Below, piece by piece: positions 13,800 to 25,450 of a stretch of 64,000 nt of DNA. Position 1 is the stretch's first letter, and each line of letters opens with the position of its first letter. Origin of the DNA: Opisthorchis felineus (taxonomy: Eukaryota > Platyhelminthes > Trematoda > Opisthorchiida > Opisthorchiidae); the NCBI GenBank assembly GCA_004794785.1, contig SJOL01004547.1, positions 65,365-129,364 on the forward strand, read 5' to 3'. The notes beneath the pieces are model-generated. The model was not told where the DNA came from, did not search any database, and saw only the letters and a list, made by a program, of their open reading frames with translations. Made by a program: the position numbers and the translations under genes.

Positions 13800-14470
13800 A
13801 ATGATACCTTGACACGGTGGTCGGGATTGGGTGCTGCAATAATCACACGTGCTACACTGACTTGAACTTCATTCCGTAGGACGCAAAAATGACTGGAAAG
13901 CCAAAGAGGAGCATTCAGACCAAGAAAAGTGAGATCTTGTGTTACTATATTCTTAGGCGGTCTGAGGGTGAAGTCGTAGTGTCCCCAGCAATGGGCGAAA
14001 AGCGAGTCCATGTTCATGGAAGCTGCGATGCTGCCTACTCCAGGAGAAAAGTGGGGCCACAAAAACAATCGATCGCCCAACCCGTTGCCCGTAACCGCAG
14101 GTGTATTATTCAATAAGGTCGAAATAATCTTAAAACCAAAGAGTCTGGAGCTGCTCAAGAGTCGTCTGCTACGTGTAACCGCATTTAGGATCAGGCAGTA
14201 ATACCTTACCACCTGTGCCCTTGGGTTAGGCCAGTCCCATGCAGCCGAGCATGTCAGACTACTAAGTCAGCGACTCCGGGAAAGGTCACCAAAGAAAAAT
14301 TCTACTGCCTGCTTCCTTGCGATTAAGGCTTTTGAGTTAGGGGCTGGGTTTAGGGTCTTCAAACAAAACCCTAATTACCCCACTACTTTTTCGGGTCGGA
14401 CGTTTGAGACAGGAACTCAAGGTGGGATATATCAACCAAGCCCACTCTTTCGACCTGATTAACCGTAATC
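13800..14470 (+). mobile_element. RTE-like element 5' leader, copy A
   Basis: About 670 bp that align with 26190-26905, the stretch just before the endonuclease frame of the larger RTE-like copy. Shared blocks include GGTGGTCGGG, TGCTGCAA, TATTATTCAATA-GGTCGA, CTCGGGTTAGGCCA-CC (TTGGGTTAGGCCAGTCC here) and AAACAAAACC. It is thus the 5' untranslated part of the same family. The coding part is missing after about 14470, so this copy is truncated at its 3' side or was cut by later rearrangement. Short frames here are not real genes. Confidence 0.7.
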
Positions 14471-15555
14471 TACTTTTGGGCTGAAAAAGCACTGAAACTC
14501 CTTTTGCTTTCCGTGAGAGACTCACCTGAATCCCTCTTCTATAACATCCATCTACATTTTTGCTGCATTGTGTCACCAAAGACTTAATCTGAATCCCTAG
14601 GCTCCAATATGCGTACTTATCATGTCGGTATCCGAAAACTGATTTTTTGGCAAAATGGTTCAAGAAGGCAGGCAGTTTAGAGTTTGCAAACTCTGCCGAA
14701 GTAACTAGTCACCTTTGTTTACTACGCCACAATTCCAAGAAATCCTGTTGGGTTTGTGATTTTAAGCATTTTAAGCGATTCTAAGGAAGTTTTGGCTAAG
14801 TAACTGCCTGGTGCAAATAGGCCGTGACACTAGCGAAATACACTCATTTGCAAACAAATTTGGTTTTGCGAGGGACTCACCTGGAACCCAGCTGAATCCC
14901 TCGTTTGTGACACTATTGCAAATCAACTCCTACAGACTCAGTAACAGTCCTCCCCTATCGAATCCTAACACTCGTTTTCTGCAGTGTCTTGGTGACATGT
15001 TCTAGTGGTGAAAGTCTACCTTATACAAATATTTACCGGAAAAGCAACTGTGAAAATAATCCGCTCCAGGTGGCTTGTTCGTAGACTGGATACAAGTTTG
15101 AATCTTGGCAGGAGAAACCACTATATTCATTCAGCAACCTTCTATCCAAAGTATTAATATGCTTTAGACTTAAAATGGGTTCTCCAACTAAATAATGCAC
15201 ATTGGACATTTACGGGTGAAACAAGTGATATGTGCTTTTCCCGAATATATGTAAGAGCTGGAGCGTGCGGTGCACCCTCGGTTGATTATCAGAAATCACT
15301 GGATGAGTGAGTCGCATTGGATTTCCCGCATTATCTTGAGGAACTGACGTGAATTATGAATCAAATTCCCATTCGCAGTTTGACTGGTCACGACGTATTT
15401 CCAGCGCCCACTACTGTTTGGTTATTCACACAAACATACGAGCATGCATCCAAGGTTAGCGTCGGATTAACTATGCTCCGGTTGCCTCAAGTTCATATCA
15501 CTCATGGCTGAACAGTCCTCCTCTTGTCCAGTCCTGTTTTGTCCATTTCAAAAAG

Positions 15556-15665
15556 GGCCGAGGTTTCAACTGAGGATATCTGACATCTGTGAGGCGAGCG
15601 TGTCACAACCAGCGCACGCTGGAAACATCTGAAATTTCATGCCTGAACAGGTGAGCGAGTTCACC
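15556..15665 (-). repeat. tRNA-derived SINE remnant, type 2, copy 1
   Basis: On the minus strand it reads ACACGCTCGCCTCACAGATG and then the B-box-like AGTTGAAACC. It aligns with 30338-30460, where the tRNA-like head is better kept, and the similarity continues about 45 bp beyond the head (TCTGA-TTT-TG-CTGA-CAGG). That shared extra tail indicates a SINE and not a lone tRNA pseudogene. Confidence 0.55.
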
Positions 15666-16674
15666 GTTTGGCGACGTCTTCCTTGACGACTCGAACGACA
15701 ACTCAGTAACTGTCCCGGCTGTGTCAATCGACCGACCCGTCTCTCAGGACTTCAGAGTCAAGGACCGCCATAAAAGCTTAGAACCTGCTTGGCAATTCTT
15801 GATTAGTTTCAGTTGTGGGGTTTTGCAGGATAGGTATTTTGTTCATATTCACACCACTCTCATTTCAACGGTCGTCCTCCTGTTCTGGCGTAATTATTCC
15901 GGTGATTAGTTGTAGGTGGTTGCGGAGTAACCAGACTTCACGTTCACGTCACTCATTAGATCAGTTGTTCTCTTGCTCTGGCGGACTTTTTCCTGAGTCC
16001 ACATTAAATGCTGGAAGCACTGGGCCAGAGTGCTGCTCCCATTAGAGCTGTTTAAAAACTGACAGAAACACTTGTCTCTTTTCCATATTCAGATAGCCGA
16101 GTATGCAGAGATGATTAGGCGGGAGATAATTGCCTAGAGGTCAACTGGTATTTATGAGAAGGCACATTTACAACTGCTTTTCACGCGCAAGACCACTCAA
16201 AACAGTACTAGGTGTTGTTAACCAATATGTTTATGCTTATCTTGCTTGGTCGTGAGGGACGAAACTAGCAACTCTGGTGTGTACTTGACAACAGAAGTAT
16301 TTACTACTGAGGTCTATCTGGGGTTGGTTTAGTAGTTTGATTCAACTTTTGTTTTCAAACCGCTAAGACGAAGGGGAGAATATCTCAGCATAACATGAAT
16401 TTTTTCAAAAAACAAAAATATTGAACAGCCTTTGTGTCCATCAATGCCCTTCGGGAATTTGACTTAGGAATGTGCTGTTACAGGTCACATGTACACCTTT
16501 GTTTGACAACAACATCTTCAACAAAAACAATTTTTAAATTCGCTAAGTTGGTAGGGGTTACAGGAGTACCGGCGATAAATATCAATGTCTGTGGATATTT
16601 TTCACTAAATAAGATGACCAGCATGGACAAGGGAAAATGGGTAGTTTGACGGGTGCAAAAATTTGGGTAGTTAC

Positions 16675-16955
16675 CTGCAGTGAACTGTAATGGGCCCATC
16701 ATGCCCTGACTGTGCTTTCAGTTTCTGCACCTGTCCAATCAAACTGATCAGACTGTCTCCACTAGGTGGGACACCGTTTTCAGGCCAACGAGTAAATTGC
16801 ATCTGCCGTACGATACGCGATTCACCGTCACGTGCATCTGTGATCTTGAATTCACGAACAACATGGCCAGCTGCGTTGTACTCAGTAGTCGGATCTACCA
16901 CAAAGAACTGATAGCGTGACGCCTTCTCACTTGGCCAATATTTGAAACATTTTAC
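16675..16955 (-). CDS. Lar: LAR exon 11: D2 up to the catalytic Cys
   Basis: The exon has 93 codons plus two bases; acceptor TTCTTATTCAG, donor [26 protein letters not shown] and [20 protein letters not shown] match human D2 closely. [13 protein letters not shown] contains WPE (Trp at 16785-16787), the known inactive form of the acid loop in D2 of LAR receptors. DGPITVHC ends the exon on the P-loop Cys plus AG, the first two bases of a Ser codon. Only 357 bp separate it from exon 10, while 7.6 kb separate it from exon 12. Confidence 0.95.
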
Positions 16956-17312
16956 CTGAATAAGAAACGTAGTTGACCTGAGTGAGCACTGGTTATCATT
17001 CGTGTTCTCCGAATGCTTAAACTTTTAGTGAAATTTTTATCAACATTAGTTTTTTCAGGGTGCTTATTACAATTTCTAGCAAAGAAGTCAAAAGGAAGTA
17101 CTGGACTGACTGAAGCGTGGACCTTCTCTTCAAGTTGTTTTCGCCTGGTTAATGCAGGTTCATATTAGTATGGCAAAACCATAGAATGACGTATGTTCAT
17201 ATGTTCTTAAGAAGTGCCGACGAATGTTTTAACTTTCTCGAGCGGAAGACCTGAAGCAACGCATATTTCAGGTTTCACCTCATACATAGAAAATTAAGCA
17301 AAAAAAGCTTAC
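16956..17312 (-). other. LAR intron 10 (357 bp)
   Basis: The shortest intron in the chain, between the two D2 exons. It holds no element I recognise. Confidence 0.9.
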
Positions 17313-17564
17313 ACATCCACCTTCCTTTAAGTTGCACATCATCACGATACATTCGCTCTTGTACTCCCAAACCATGCGCCAGAAATCTTCCACTGTGGAG
17401 GCCGTTGGAGCTTGACACGCGATGTAGGCTTTTTTGTCTCGATAACCATCTACGAAACTGGCATTTATGTAGTCCGAACCATCCACTCCTCGAATTGGGC
17501 ACAGTTGAACTCGGTTCCACTCAAATGGCACAATGCTGATGATACGATTCTTGCACTGGTTGAT
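17313..17564 (-). CDS. Lar: LAR exon 10: first part of phosphatase domain D2
   Basis: The exon has 84 codons, phase 0 at both ends; acceptor GCTGTCTTCCAG, donor GTAAGC. INQCKNRIISIVPFEWNRV corresponds to human NKFKNRLVNIMPYELTRV. CPIRGVDGSDYINASFVDGY is nearly identical to D2 of vertebrate LAR. VEDFWRMVWEYKSECIVMM follows. The phosphotyrosine-loop position is Ile in KNRI, as Leu is in the inactive vertebrate D2, so the substitution here is the normal one for this domain. D2 in LAR proteins is a regulatory and protein-binding domain. Confidence 0.95.
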
Positions 17565-20500
17565 CTGGAAGACAGCGAATAATAGACGATAACAACAGGA
17601 TGTCTACGACATAGATATGGTCCTAACGACCCATTGCCCCACGCATAGATGCGAATGTACACCATTCGTCTTTTTGAATTTTAGCAGTTCTGTCTACGGG
17701 ACAAACTGACAAATTTACGCTATAAAATTGGCTGGCTGATTTGTATCAACTTTCTGTCTAGGAAGTTCTCCTCAATTTTCTGCTCGAACGCAGTTGGCAT
17801 GCGCTTTGGAGATATTTCATCCTCACCACAGTCTACAGACCAGACAAGAAGCAAAACGTTCACACTAAAAACCTAAGAGCTCTTTGCGGAATATGGAAAT
17901 TAGAGAAATACGCCCACATAATGGACGATCACTATTTTCTAATTAGAAAGCATTCATGAAAATACTGAAAATATTTATTTGTCTGCAAACCAGACCAATT
18001 TGGGAAATGGACAGTCGCCCCGACCAGCTGCTCAAAGCAGGAAGTCGGGTGAATTTCATCCCTGAACCGCTTAACACATGCCCATGAGTGAATGCATACT
18101 ATGCAGCAGGATCGCACCTGAGTAGGACACTGCAAGAAGATCTGTCTCTATGCTCTGTTGGAAACGTCCCCTTTAACGTGGTTTCCAGTTTGAACTAGGC
18201 AGCATTTTGTCCCAGCCAGAATCAACCGACCGGTTTTCGCCCTTTGCCATACCTAGGGCAACATGGCCTGGATTGGCTGCTACGTTCTTTTGACATTTGC
18301 AATGGTGTTAGCTACTTGAAAGCGCAGGGGAAACCTTACTCCGTAGAAATAAAGAGGCTTCCGACAATTGAGTCAACAGTGATACCGGTTTAGGATCAAT
18401 AAGTTCTCCAGTCTGTAGAGTTTAACTTTATTGGTAGAATTTCGAATGCATCCTATGCAGTTTAACAATAAGACGAATCCAATAGATAGTTCATCCCAAG
18501 TTATATACATTTCATCGGATTGTGCAGACTTTTTTCTTGTGTTAGCCCGTATAAACAAAGCAAAAGTTACCTTCACATAATTTAAACGTTATGTCATCTC
18601 CCTTGCTGATCTCATCTAGTCCGAACCCAAGACAGGTAAGCCGTATTGACTCCGGCCCCAGGTTGATGACCACCTGTGAAGATTTTTATCCATTCAAATT
18701 AACTGTCTCTTTTGCGTATGGGAGCCGCCATTAAAGACTTGTTTTCTACAAGCATACTCGTGATGTGTGGAGGTCGAACTCATTTCTACCAAAAAAGCTG
18801 CATGTGATCCGGAATCTATCGAATTCATGCCACTTTCCCTCATTTCTATAAAGCAACACTGGATGCAAAACTGGATTTACTCAGTCGGACCTCGACACTT
18901 ATCTGATAGAACCACGCTGGAACAAATGTTGGGTACATATTTTCAGCAAGATACTGCCTTAAAACCTCCACGAAGAGTATGAGAGAATAAGTAGATAAAA
19001 TCCACCCCACAAATGGACATACATCGATGAACATGTGGAACAGCCCCAGATATCACTAGATAAGTTTGCCCAGACTTCTTTGGAGCTAAACTGAAAAATG
19101 TACACACCGGCGCTGCGCGGTACTGCAGGGTTAAATAGCAAAGTTACGGAGATTTATCGTTATATCGCAGACAAGTTTCTCGAAATTAAGAAGATGCCCA
19201 AATAGCTGGAAAGTATTCTGTCGTATCTCACTGCTATCTCCGTTTCAGTGCCTTAGTGTCGGAAAACGGACTCGCCAACAAGGAACACAACAGATTTGTG
19301 GCGAACAAGCGAGTGCGAAACTTACAACGGGCCACGCGGTATTTAAATGCCACTTTGACATTTATTCACGATGTCTGACTGGTGGACATCCATCATCATC
19401 TGTGATTGTGGATTCTATGAAATGCTTCAACACTCGTCATCGTCGGCCGTGCTTCTGTGGCACGCCTGAAAAATCATGGGCCGTTAATGAATTGACTGTC
19501 TGCAAGGGCTCGATTGAAAGCTGGCTTTTTTGGCCTGGAGTCTTGAAGGCTTCTCTACTGTGGTTATGGTGGGGTTTGAGTGTCTCAGTGGAGATCGGGC
19601 ATTCTGGGACCATTTTCAGGAATCTGATCTTCCTGACATATTCTGATCTATCTGGAAGAATTTCTGAGTGCGTCTTGCATTTCTTCCAGTGAAATTCGCA
19701 CAATAATATTCCTGGGCATGGAAAATTCCGTCATTTTTTTAGAGTACATGAGTCAAAAATCTGCTGGGGCGCGTACAATTAGCGGTCAGAGAGTTGCGAT
19801 TATACCTTGTTTTTTGCGGCTTTAGCTTCTTTTACCAAAAGGATCTAATAATCTTAGCTTAGAAGTGTTACACTTTTCCTCAACCTATTTGAACAGAATC
19901 GGTTTGGCTGATGGCCATAATAGTTGGCAAAAATGTTCAAAATCCAAAGATTTAAGCGAATTCTGTGTTAAAGGCAATAAAAAACTATATCTTGGCGGAA
20001 AATATTACTCATAAAATTGCTGAAAACTCTTCGGGAGCTCACAACTGACTCACCCTTTTTCGAGTGAAGTCCATCAATCTCACGTTCTACTTGAACCCGA
20101 ATTATGTGTTAGTTGTGATTTACGTTCACTTGCAAACTAATTTGGTTCTAACCAGAGACTTAACTTAGTTCACCTGCATTTCTCTTTGACGATATTCTCC
20201 AGACGATCCGGTTGCCTAACGGTTTCAGTAGGTACCATATTTCATAAATTTTCTTGACGAAGCATACTGCTGATTGGGTTAGAGAAAAACGCTTCGACAG
20301 ACCACGACCAATAAGTAGACGTAGTCCACGAATTTGCGTATATTGTTGCAAGTGAAATTAAACATTAAGTTTTGTAAATTACGCCCATTTGCAAACGACT
20401 TTTTGAATGGGTTTATTTTTCAGGGTTGACCTGGTTGCACAACTTTCGTTCACCTATATACAGAGGGTGAGGTGTACTGTGGTGATTTTTTTACACTATT

Positions 20501-21465
20501 TACCAATACAGTTAGGTGGATCAGAAAACCCTCAATTTTTATTTGACTGAACTGCAGCTTTTACTGACGGGGTTATAGGAAAAATAAAATATGATAGACT
20601 GATTCACTCATGGTCACTAGTTTAGTGGTGGGTGTTTGTGTCACAAATAGCGAGTAAAAATTTTAGGCAAATCATCGAGGAAATAGTCAAGGATGGGTTT
20701 GCCAAAGCAGTGGTTCCAAATCAAAGGTAACTTGTGCTTTATTATGCTGGGATGGTGACGGTGGGATCCTCACTGATGTTTGTTCGACGCTTGAGGAGTT
20801 TAGGAGGACCGGTTGAGTCTGTGAACACAGAATTACTGGCTTCATCCAAAGGTTACATGGACTGGATGGATATGCACTAGTCCACACGGGATCGTTTGCG
20901 AAATTCACATCACAGAGCTATACGTGAAATCTGCATACATTTCAATGATAAAAATTCTGCTTTCTATGAATTGTTTTTTTTTGGAGGAAGTTCTACGGTA
21001 CTCCGAGAATCAGCTTCACTGTCACTGCTTCACTGTCACTGCTTCACCGTAACATTATGTTAAATTAAGTCCAAAAACTGACGTCAGGTGAAAGGTTGAT
21101 CAACCAAATAAAGCCTCCATTTACTGAGGGGAAAACTGCTTTTGGAATATTTGATATTACACTGCACCAAACTTCTGCCCAAACCACTGTTTAGAACAAA
21201 GATCTTACTGCTTTATAAAAAACTGTCAAGTTGCTAAGTGACACGTCACAGTTGTTTCACAAGCTTTCGGTCAGTAAAACAGCAGTGATATGTCAATATA
21301 TGTACTCATATAAGGTTGTCTAGAAGTCAGTCTTAATTTTAAAAATACTATCCTGTTGAGACACAAAATGACCACTTTTCTAGCTGATTATCTACAACAG
21401 GAAAAATCGATATGGTCAGACGGATCTGCAGTGCCGCATCAGAATACGAATAATTTTCAACCTAC
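17565..21465 (-). other. LAR intron 9 (3.9 kb)
   Basis: Apart from a 14-bp tandem repeat at 21013-21050, nothing can be identified. A pair of overlapping open frames at 19402-19703 (96 codons on plus, 88 on minus) has no recognised domain and is not used by the gene, since exons 9 and 10 join in phase without it. Confidence 0.8.
21013..21050. repeat. 14-bp tandem repeat, 2.7 copies
   Basis: The unit GCTTCACTGTCACT occurs twice exactly and is followed by a partial third copy with one change. Confidence 0.95.
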
Positions 21466-21908
21466 CGATAAGTTGGCAACCTCACTTGGAATCATGGTTT
21501 TATGTCCACTTGTGTACCGAAAATGTGTACCACTGGCCAAGCTGATCGGTGATGATGCTGGAGTACTCGCAGATGGTGAAGGCGCTGAACTGTTGAGCTT
21601 GCGAAATTCAAGCTGGAAACCAGTGTATCCTAGTTCTCTATGGGTCAGGCCAGAAGTTTTGTTGATCAAGTGATTGTTCATTTGAATCGAATTCAAATGT
21701 TCCACATGCGAGCCAAGATTTCGTGCAAAAACTTCTGTGTTTCCATCCAAAATTGCATCCATTATGGTGCGATAAATGAGTTCGTATTGTTCCGCTGATT
21801 CTACCAGACGCATTCTCTGCGTGCGCAAACGATTTACTAAGCCAAACACATCAACACTTTGTTCAAGTTTGATCTGTTCCAGTAGGATGTCCAGAGCGAT
21901 GAACAGAC
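21466..21908 (-). CDS. Lar: LAR exon 9: C-terminal D1, D1-D2 junction and start of D2
   Basis: Two leading bases and 147 codons; acceptor TTTTCCTTTAG, donor GTAGGT in phase 0. LFIALDILLEQIKLEQSVDV and VNRLRTQRMRLVESAEQYEL match the last helices of D1. The Q-loop in human LAR is VQTEDQY; here it is VESAEQY, so the first Gln, which positions the hydrolytic water, is Glu (21799-21801), while the second Gln remains. FARNLGSHVEHL, then GFQLEFRKL, matches ARNLYAHIQKL and MELEFKLL at the start of D2. A Ser/Pro/Ala-rich insert of about 25 residues (starts NSSAPSPSAS) follows, and the exon ends SEVANLS, which joins INQCKNR of exon 10. Confidence 0.94.
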
Positions 21909-23910
21909 CTAAAGGAAAAACAATGGATTGTTCCAGTTGGACGACCACACTTCAGTATTTCCAGTTAAGGTTTCTTGTTATCATTTAGCAGCGAAAAACC
22001 GCGTGTTAACCATTCCTTTGTGGAAGCTTTGTTTTTAAGTGGGGTCCCGAAGCACTTCATATGGTGGTCGTAAGAGGGAAAATAGGGTGACTACAAACCA
22101 CCATACCAGTAAGGAGCTGGTACAATTTCTACAAATTTTCACAAAAAAGGGGGACTTTTAACCACTTAACCATGTTGATAACGGTTTTGGCCAAGAGTAG
22201 AATTTGAAGCAGAGCAAAGCAAAAGATGTTCTTTACTAAATAGGTATGTTTGTCATAGCTGTGAGTTTGCTCTGGAGCCACGACTTATTAATGACCTAAG
22301 GTAAATACCGAGTAGTTGCCACGGAAGATGACGCGCAATTTTCACTTGTCGCATACTAATGTCAGTTGTGGCATTCACACGGCCAGTGAACTCCACTTCT
22401 GGCCGGAATAGCTAGACAAAACAGGCACTAAGTTCGAAAGTATACCGTTTCTATAACCACTGATAAAAATTTCGGTAAAACTACTGTCGAGGTACCTCCC
22501 AAAGCAGTCATGTGAACCGTATCAACACATCTTTATGAATACAGTCAGAACCTCCCCCCTACTGACCCTTTACCATAGTAATTTCTTAAGACAGAAGAAA
22601 AAAAATCATCACTGAAATCTTTTCAGTAACAAGCCGCTAAAAGCTCATTTTATAGAATTCTTGGTAACTTCGTACGTTGAAAATAGGCTTAAATTCGTTA
22701 GCCCAGAAATTTCACCAGTGTTGTGTTTCAAGTCGGTGGTTTAGGCGACTAAAGCTAGTGGCATAAAATCACAAAGAGCAAGAAAGGATCCATGGCTCAT
22801 GTGGCTTGTGAAATAGAGCAACTTCACCAATAGAATATGACCATACAGTTGAGACATTTTCGGATGACGCGCACACTGTTATCCATTATTGCCAGTTTGT
22901 TAGCTCCCAAGACACTTAACTCAGACGAGTTTTCAAAGTGGTTACGTGGACGGAGAATATACTGGAAATACGAGTGTCATACAAAAGCCTTGCAAGCAGT
23001 GCATCAGATGAGACGTTTCATATGCCATAGCAATCTAACAAGCTTATTGGAAGCGAGGTGTGGGCACCACATTTATTTTGAGCATGTGACGAAGTCGTTG
23101 GTCTTGCATGGCAAACGAGTTCATTTGAGAAAACATTTAACTAAACAATTTACAAGATGGGACGTAAAAGTTGACAAGTGAGGACGAACTGGGAAAAGAC
23201 ATCCTTAACGAAGGTTGTGGGATGTGTTATTTTAATGAACTCGCAAGAGCCTTACGAAGCATTATGTTTTGAAATAGAAGTAATTTGTATGCACCAATGG
23301 CAGTTCTGCTAGTGATTAAAAGTGAATTTTCTGAAGGCTCACTGATGTGTACTAACACGACTTAACCTTTACAATATGAAACTATCCGAAAGTGGCTTTA
23401 ATAGGAATCCAGGTGAAAGCGAACTAACTTTACTTGGCAGAATATTTTTTTTTCTGTTGTAGCAATACTTGTAGTTTGATCAGTGACAGTAACTCATTAA
23501 TTCTTATCGAAAATGCAAAAGAAGAACAATATTGTGATGCCGAGACCATATCAAAAGATGTTTCTGCGTCCGTTTGATTGCTCACGTTATACTTTTATCA
23601 TGTAATCCTGTGGTTTTCATTCGTCCATTCATAAGTCGTTACCTAAACCGAAAACGTCACAGAAATAGGCATAATTGCACTTGAAAACCAATGGAGATGG
23701 CTTCAGATCTTACAAAGCTTGTGTCAAGAATAAAAACCCGTTAGGCGAAATCCACGAAAGTAGATAACGCCTAGGTTGACCAGATATATGAGTCATAGTC
23801 GAAGCTTACCGAACTATGTGAAAATTGTTGTGAGAAATTTTTTCCAAACATAAAATTTTGAATCCTAGCAGTAGAAGTCACAGCTATAGTCCACATACTG
23901 CACAACTCAC
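21909..23910 (-). other. LAR intron 8 (2.0 kb)
   Basis: The intron interrupts the last Gly codon of the D1 signature. It holds a 114-codon open frame on the plus strand at 22837-23181, Arg/His/Lys-rich and without a recognised domain; I do not call it a gene. No repeat is evident. Confidence 0.8.
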
Positions 23911-24080
23911 CACTTCTACCCGTTCCCAATGAACAGTGTACTATAATGGGTCCATGTTCATGTGGATTGACAGCCCCAACTCTCCGGATAAACATCATGA
24001 ATGTGACCGACTGAGTTGGAATCGGATTTTCTGACCAGTTGGTGTACTGCATCTGCCAGATTTTTCTCCGTTCCATGCAT
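23911..24080 (-). CDS. Lar: LAR exon 8: D1 WPD-loop region and PTP signature
   Basis: One leading base, 56 codons and one trailing base; acceptor CTTTGAATAG, donor GTGAGT. The exon lies 12.8 kb from exon 7. It reads CMERRKIWQMQYTNWSENPI and then GPIIVHCSLGTGRSG. The PTP signature HCxxGxGR(S/T)G is intact: nucleophile Cys at 23933-23935, and the phosphate-binding Arg. The mobile acid loop is not: human D1 has AWPDHGVP, here NWSENPIP. Trp is kept at 24035-24037, Pro is replaced by Ser, and the general-acid Asp by Glu (24029-24031). In classical phosphatases this Asp protonates the leaving group, and Asp-to-Glu change strongly lowers activity. The intron begins inside the last Gly codon of the signature. 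Confidence 0.95.
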
Positions 24081-24548
24081 CTATTCAAAGAAGGAGCAAA
24101 AGAACATGATCAAGCAATTCGCAGTCTTTAAAGTACAAACCGATGCAAAATTATACGGTTCAGGTCGATAAACATATAGAGTTAAAACTGAGGTTATGTT
24201 TCTTTATATATACTAGTGACGATTCCTCAATTAATAATGGACTGGAAAGATGCCAACTCTCACGGTTCCCCAACTGTTCACGGACGGGGTTTTCGGCCGG
24301 TTGACAATATATATATAAAGATTGATAATCTCATTCCAATTCATCACACTGCGCATATTCCAAACTATCTTGCGTTGAGAAATTTTGATTTCATTGTTAT
24401 CTTTACCTATATTTTGGTTTTCACCAATAAGTAAACAACTTAGTTTGGTGTGACTCCGCCTGCAATGATTCTTAGGCGTAAGTGTAGGCACACCTCGTCC
24501 AAGCTCGTAAGCCTGTAGAGTCGATTTTTAACCATAATTTAATGATTT

Positions 24549-24570
24549 AATAATGATAATAATAATAATG
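24549..24570. repeat. AAT-rich microsatellite
   Basis: Interrupted TAA/AAT run with one GAT unit, in intron 7. Confidence 0.8.
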
Positions 24571-25374
24571 AATGGATGACTGCCCCAAGTACATCATAAA
24601 ACTACGAAACAAATTTGAGAACTTTTGTGTAACCGTGGACATAATCACCGGAAAACTGCAAGATAGTCAGATAAGCAGACTCTTCTAGTTCCATTTGTAT
24701 ACTGTAGAACTAGTTTTAAAAAGCTTTCGCTATTTATATGGATATTGCTTATAATCGAGTTATCAACTCGATACTCCGGTAAAATACATACAAACTTTTA
24801 TTTCGGATTGGCCTCTTTTCACGCCGTTTGGTCATTCTACTAGAATACATCAAGAAAACCGCCGAACAAGGGATTTCGGAAGAGCCCCTGTTCATTTTCA
24901 CTTCGAACTGACATGCTTATAGGCTAAATTGTCCGGGATTCAACCAGATTGCCGCTCAAGTTACAAAGTGTCTACTTCCAGTTATCGCTCTCACGCCATC
25001 CTCGTAGGTCCCGATCCCAGAAAAACTGGTAATCAGCTTATACGAATTTTCCTTACGCTCCCCATACTGATCAAGGTGGTCATTGCCTAATAAGAGACAC
25101 TTTCGGAGAGTAAATAAACTGCCATAAACGCCGCCTGGCCCATGCGGTGAGTATCATTGGCTAACATAAAAACGAAAGAACGGTCCACAACTTTTCGATT
25201 ACGAATAAAACTGAAAATCAAGGAGTAGAAGTATGAGTTATAGTCGATCTTTAGCAGGTGGTGTGAAATGTGCGACAAAATCCTTCCTACAAGCTTAAGG
25301 GAACTATGTTTATAAATCTAAAACACTGTACAATGTTCTCATACGAAGTGATCAGCAGTGCGTATCTCATGAGT

Positions 25375-25450
25375 CATAGAAGGAATCGAACCAGCGACCA
25401 CCGATTTATAATATATGGCCGCCCTTCGCTAACCAGCAATGCGGTTAACA
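25375..25450 (-). repeat. tRNA-like SINE, type 1, copy 2, with RNA polymerase III boxes
   Basis: On the minus strand it reads GGTTAGCGAAGG, close to a tRNA A box, and about 45 bp later GGTTCGATTCC, a perfect B box (25382-25392). The stems of a tRNA cloverleaf are not formed: the T stem does not pair. It is therefore a tRNA-derived SINE head or an old tRNA pseudogene. The match to 13205-13285 favours a SINE. Confidence 0.55.

Larger units (their letters stand above)
9044..16674 (-). other. LAR intron 11 (7.6 kb), rich in retroelement remnants
   Basis: The intron splits the D2 P-loop between Cys and the following Ser. It contains an (AT)n/(AG)n run at 9904-9931, a tRNA-like SINE at 13205-13285, an RTE-like endonuclease fragment at 13330-13580, an RTE-like 5' leader at 13800-14470 and a second SINE type at 15556-15665. 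The stretches 9932-13200 and 14470-15550 show nothing I can identify; open frames there are short and unsupported. Confidence 0.8.

Noticed and set aside
25375..25450. Functional tRNA gene
   Set aside because: The A and B boxes are present but the acceptor, T and anticodon stems do not pair; a related copy at 13205 indicates a SINE.
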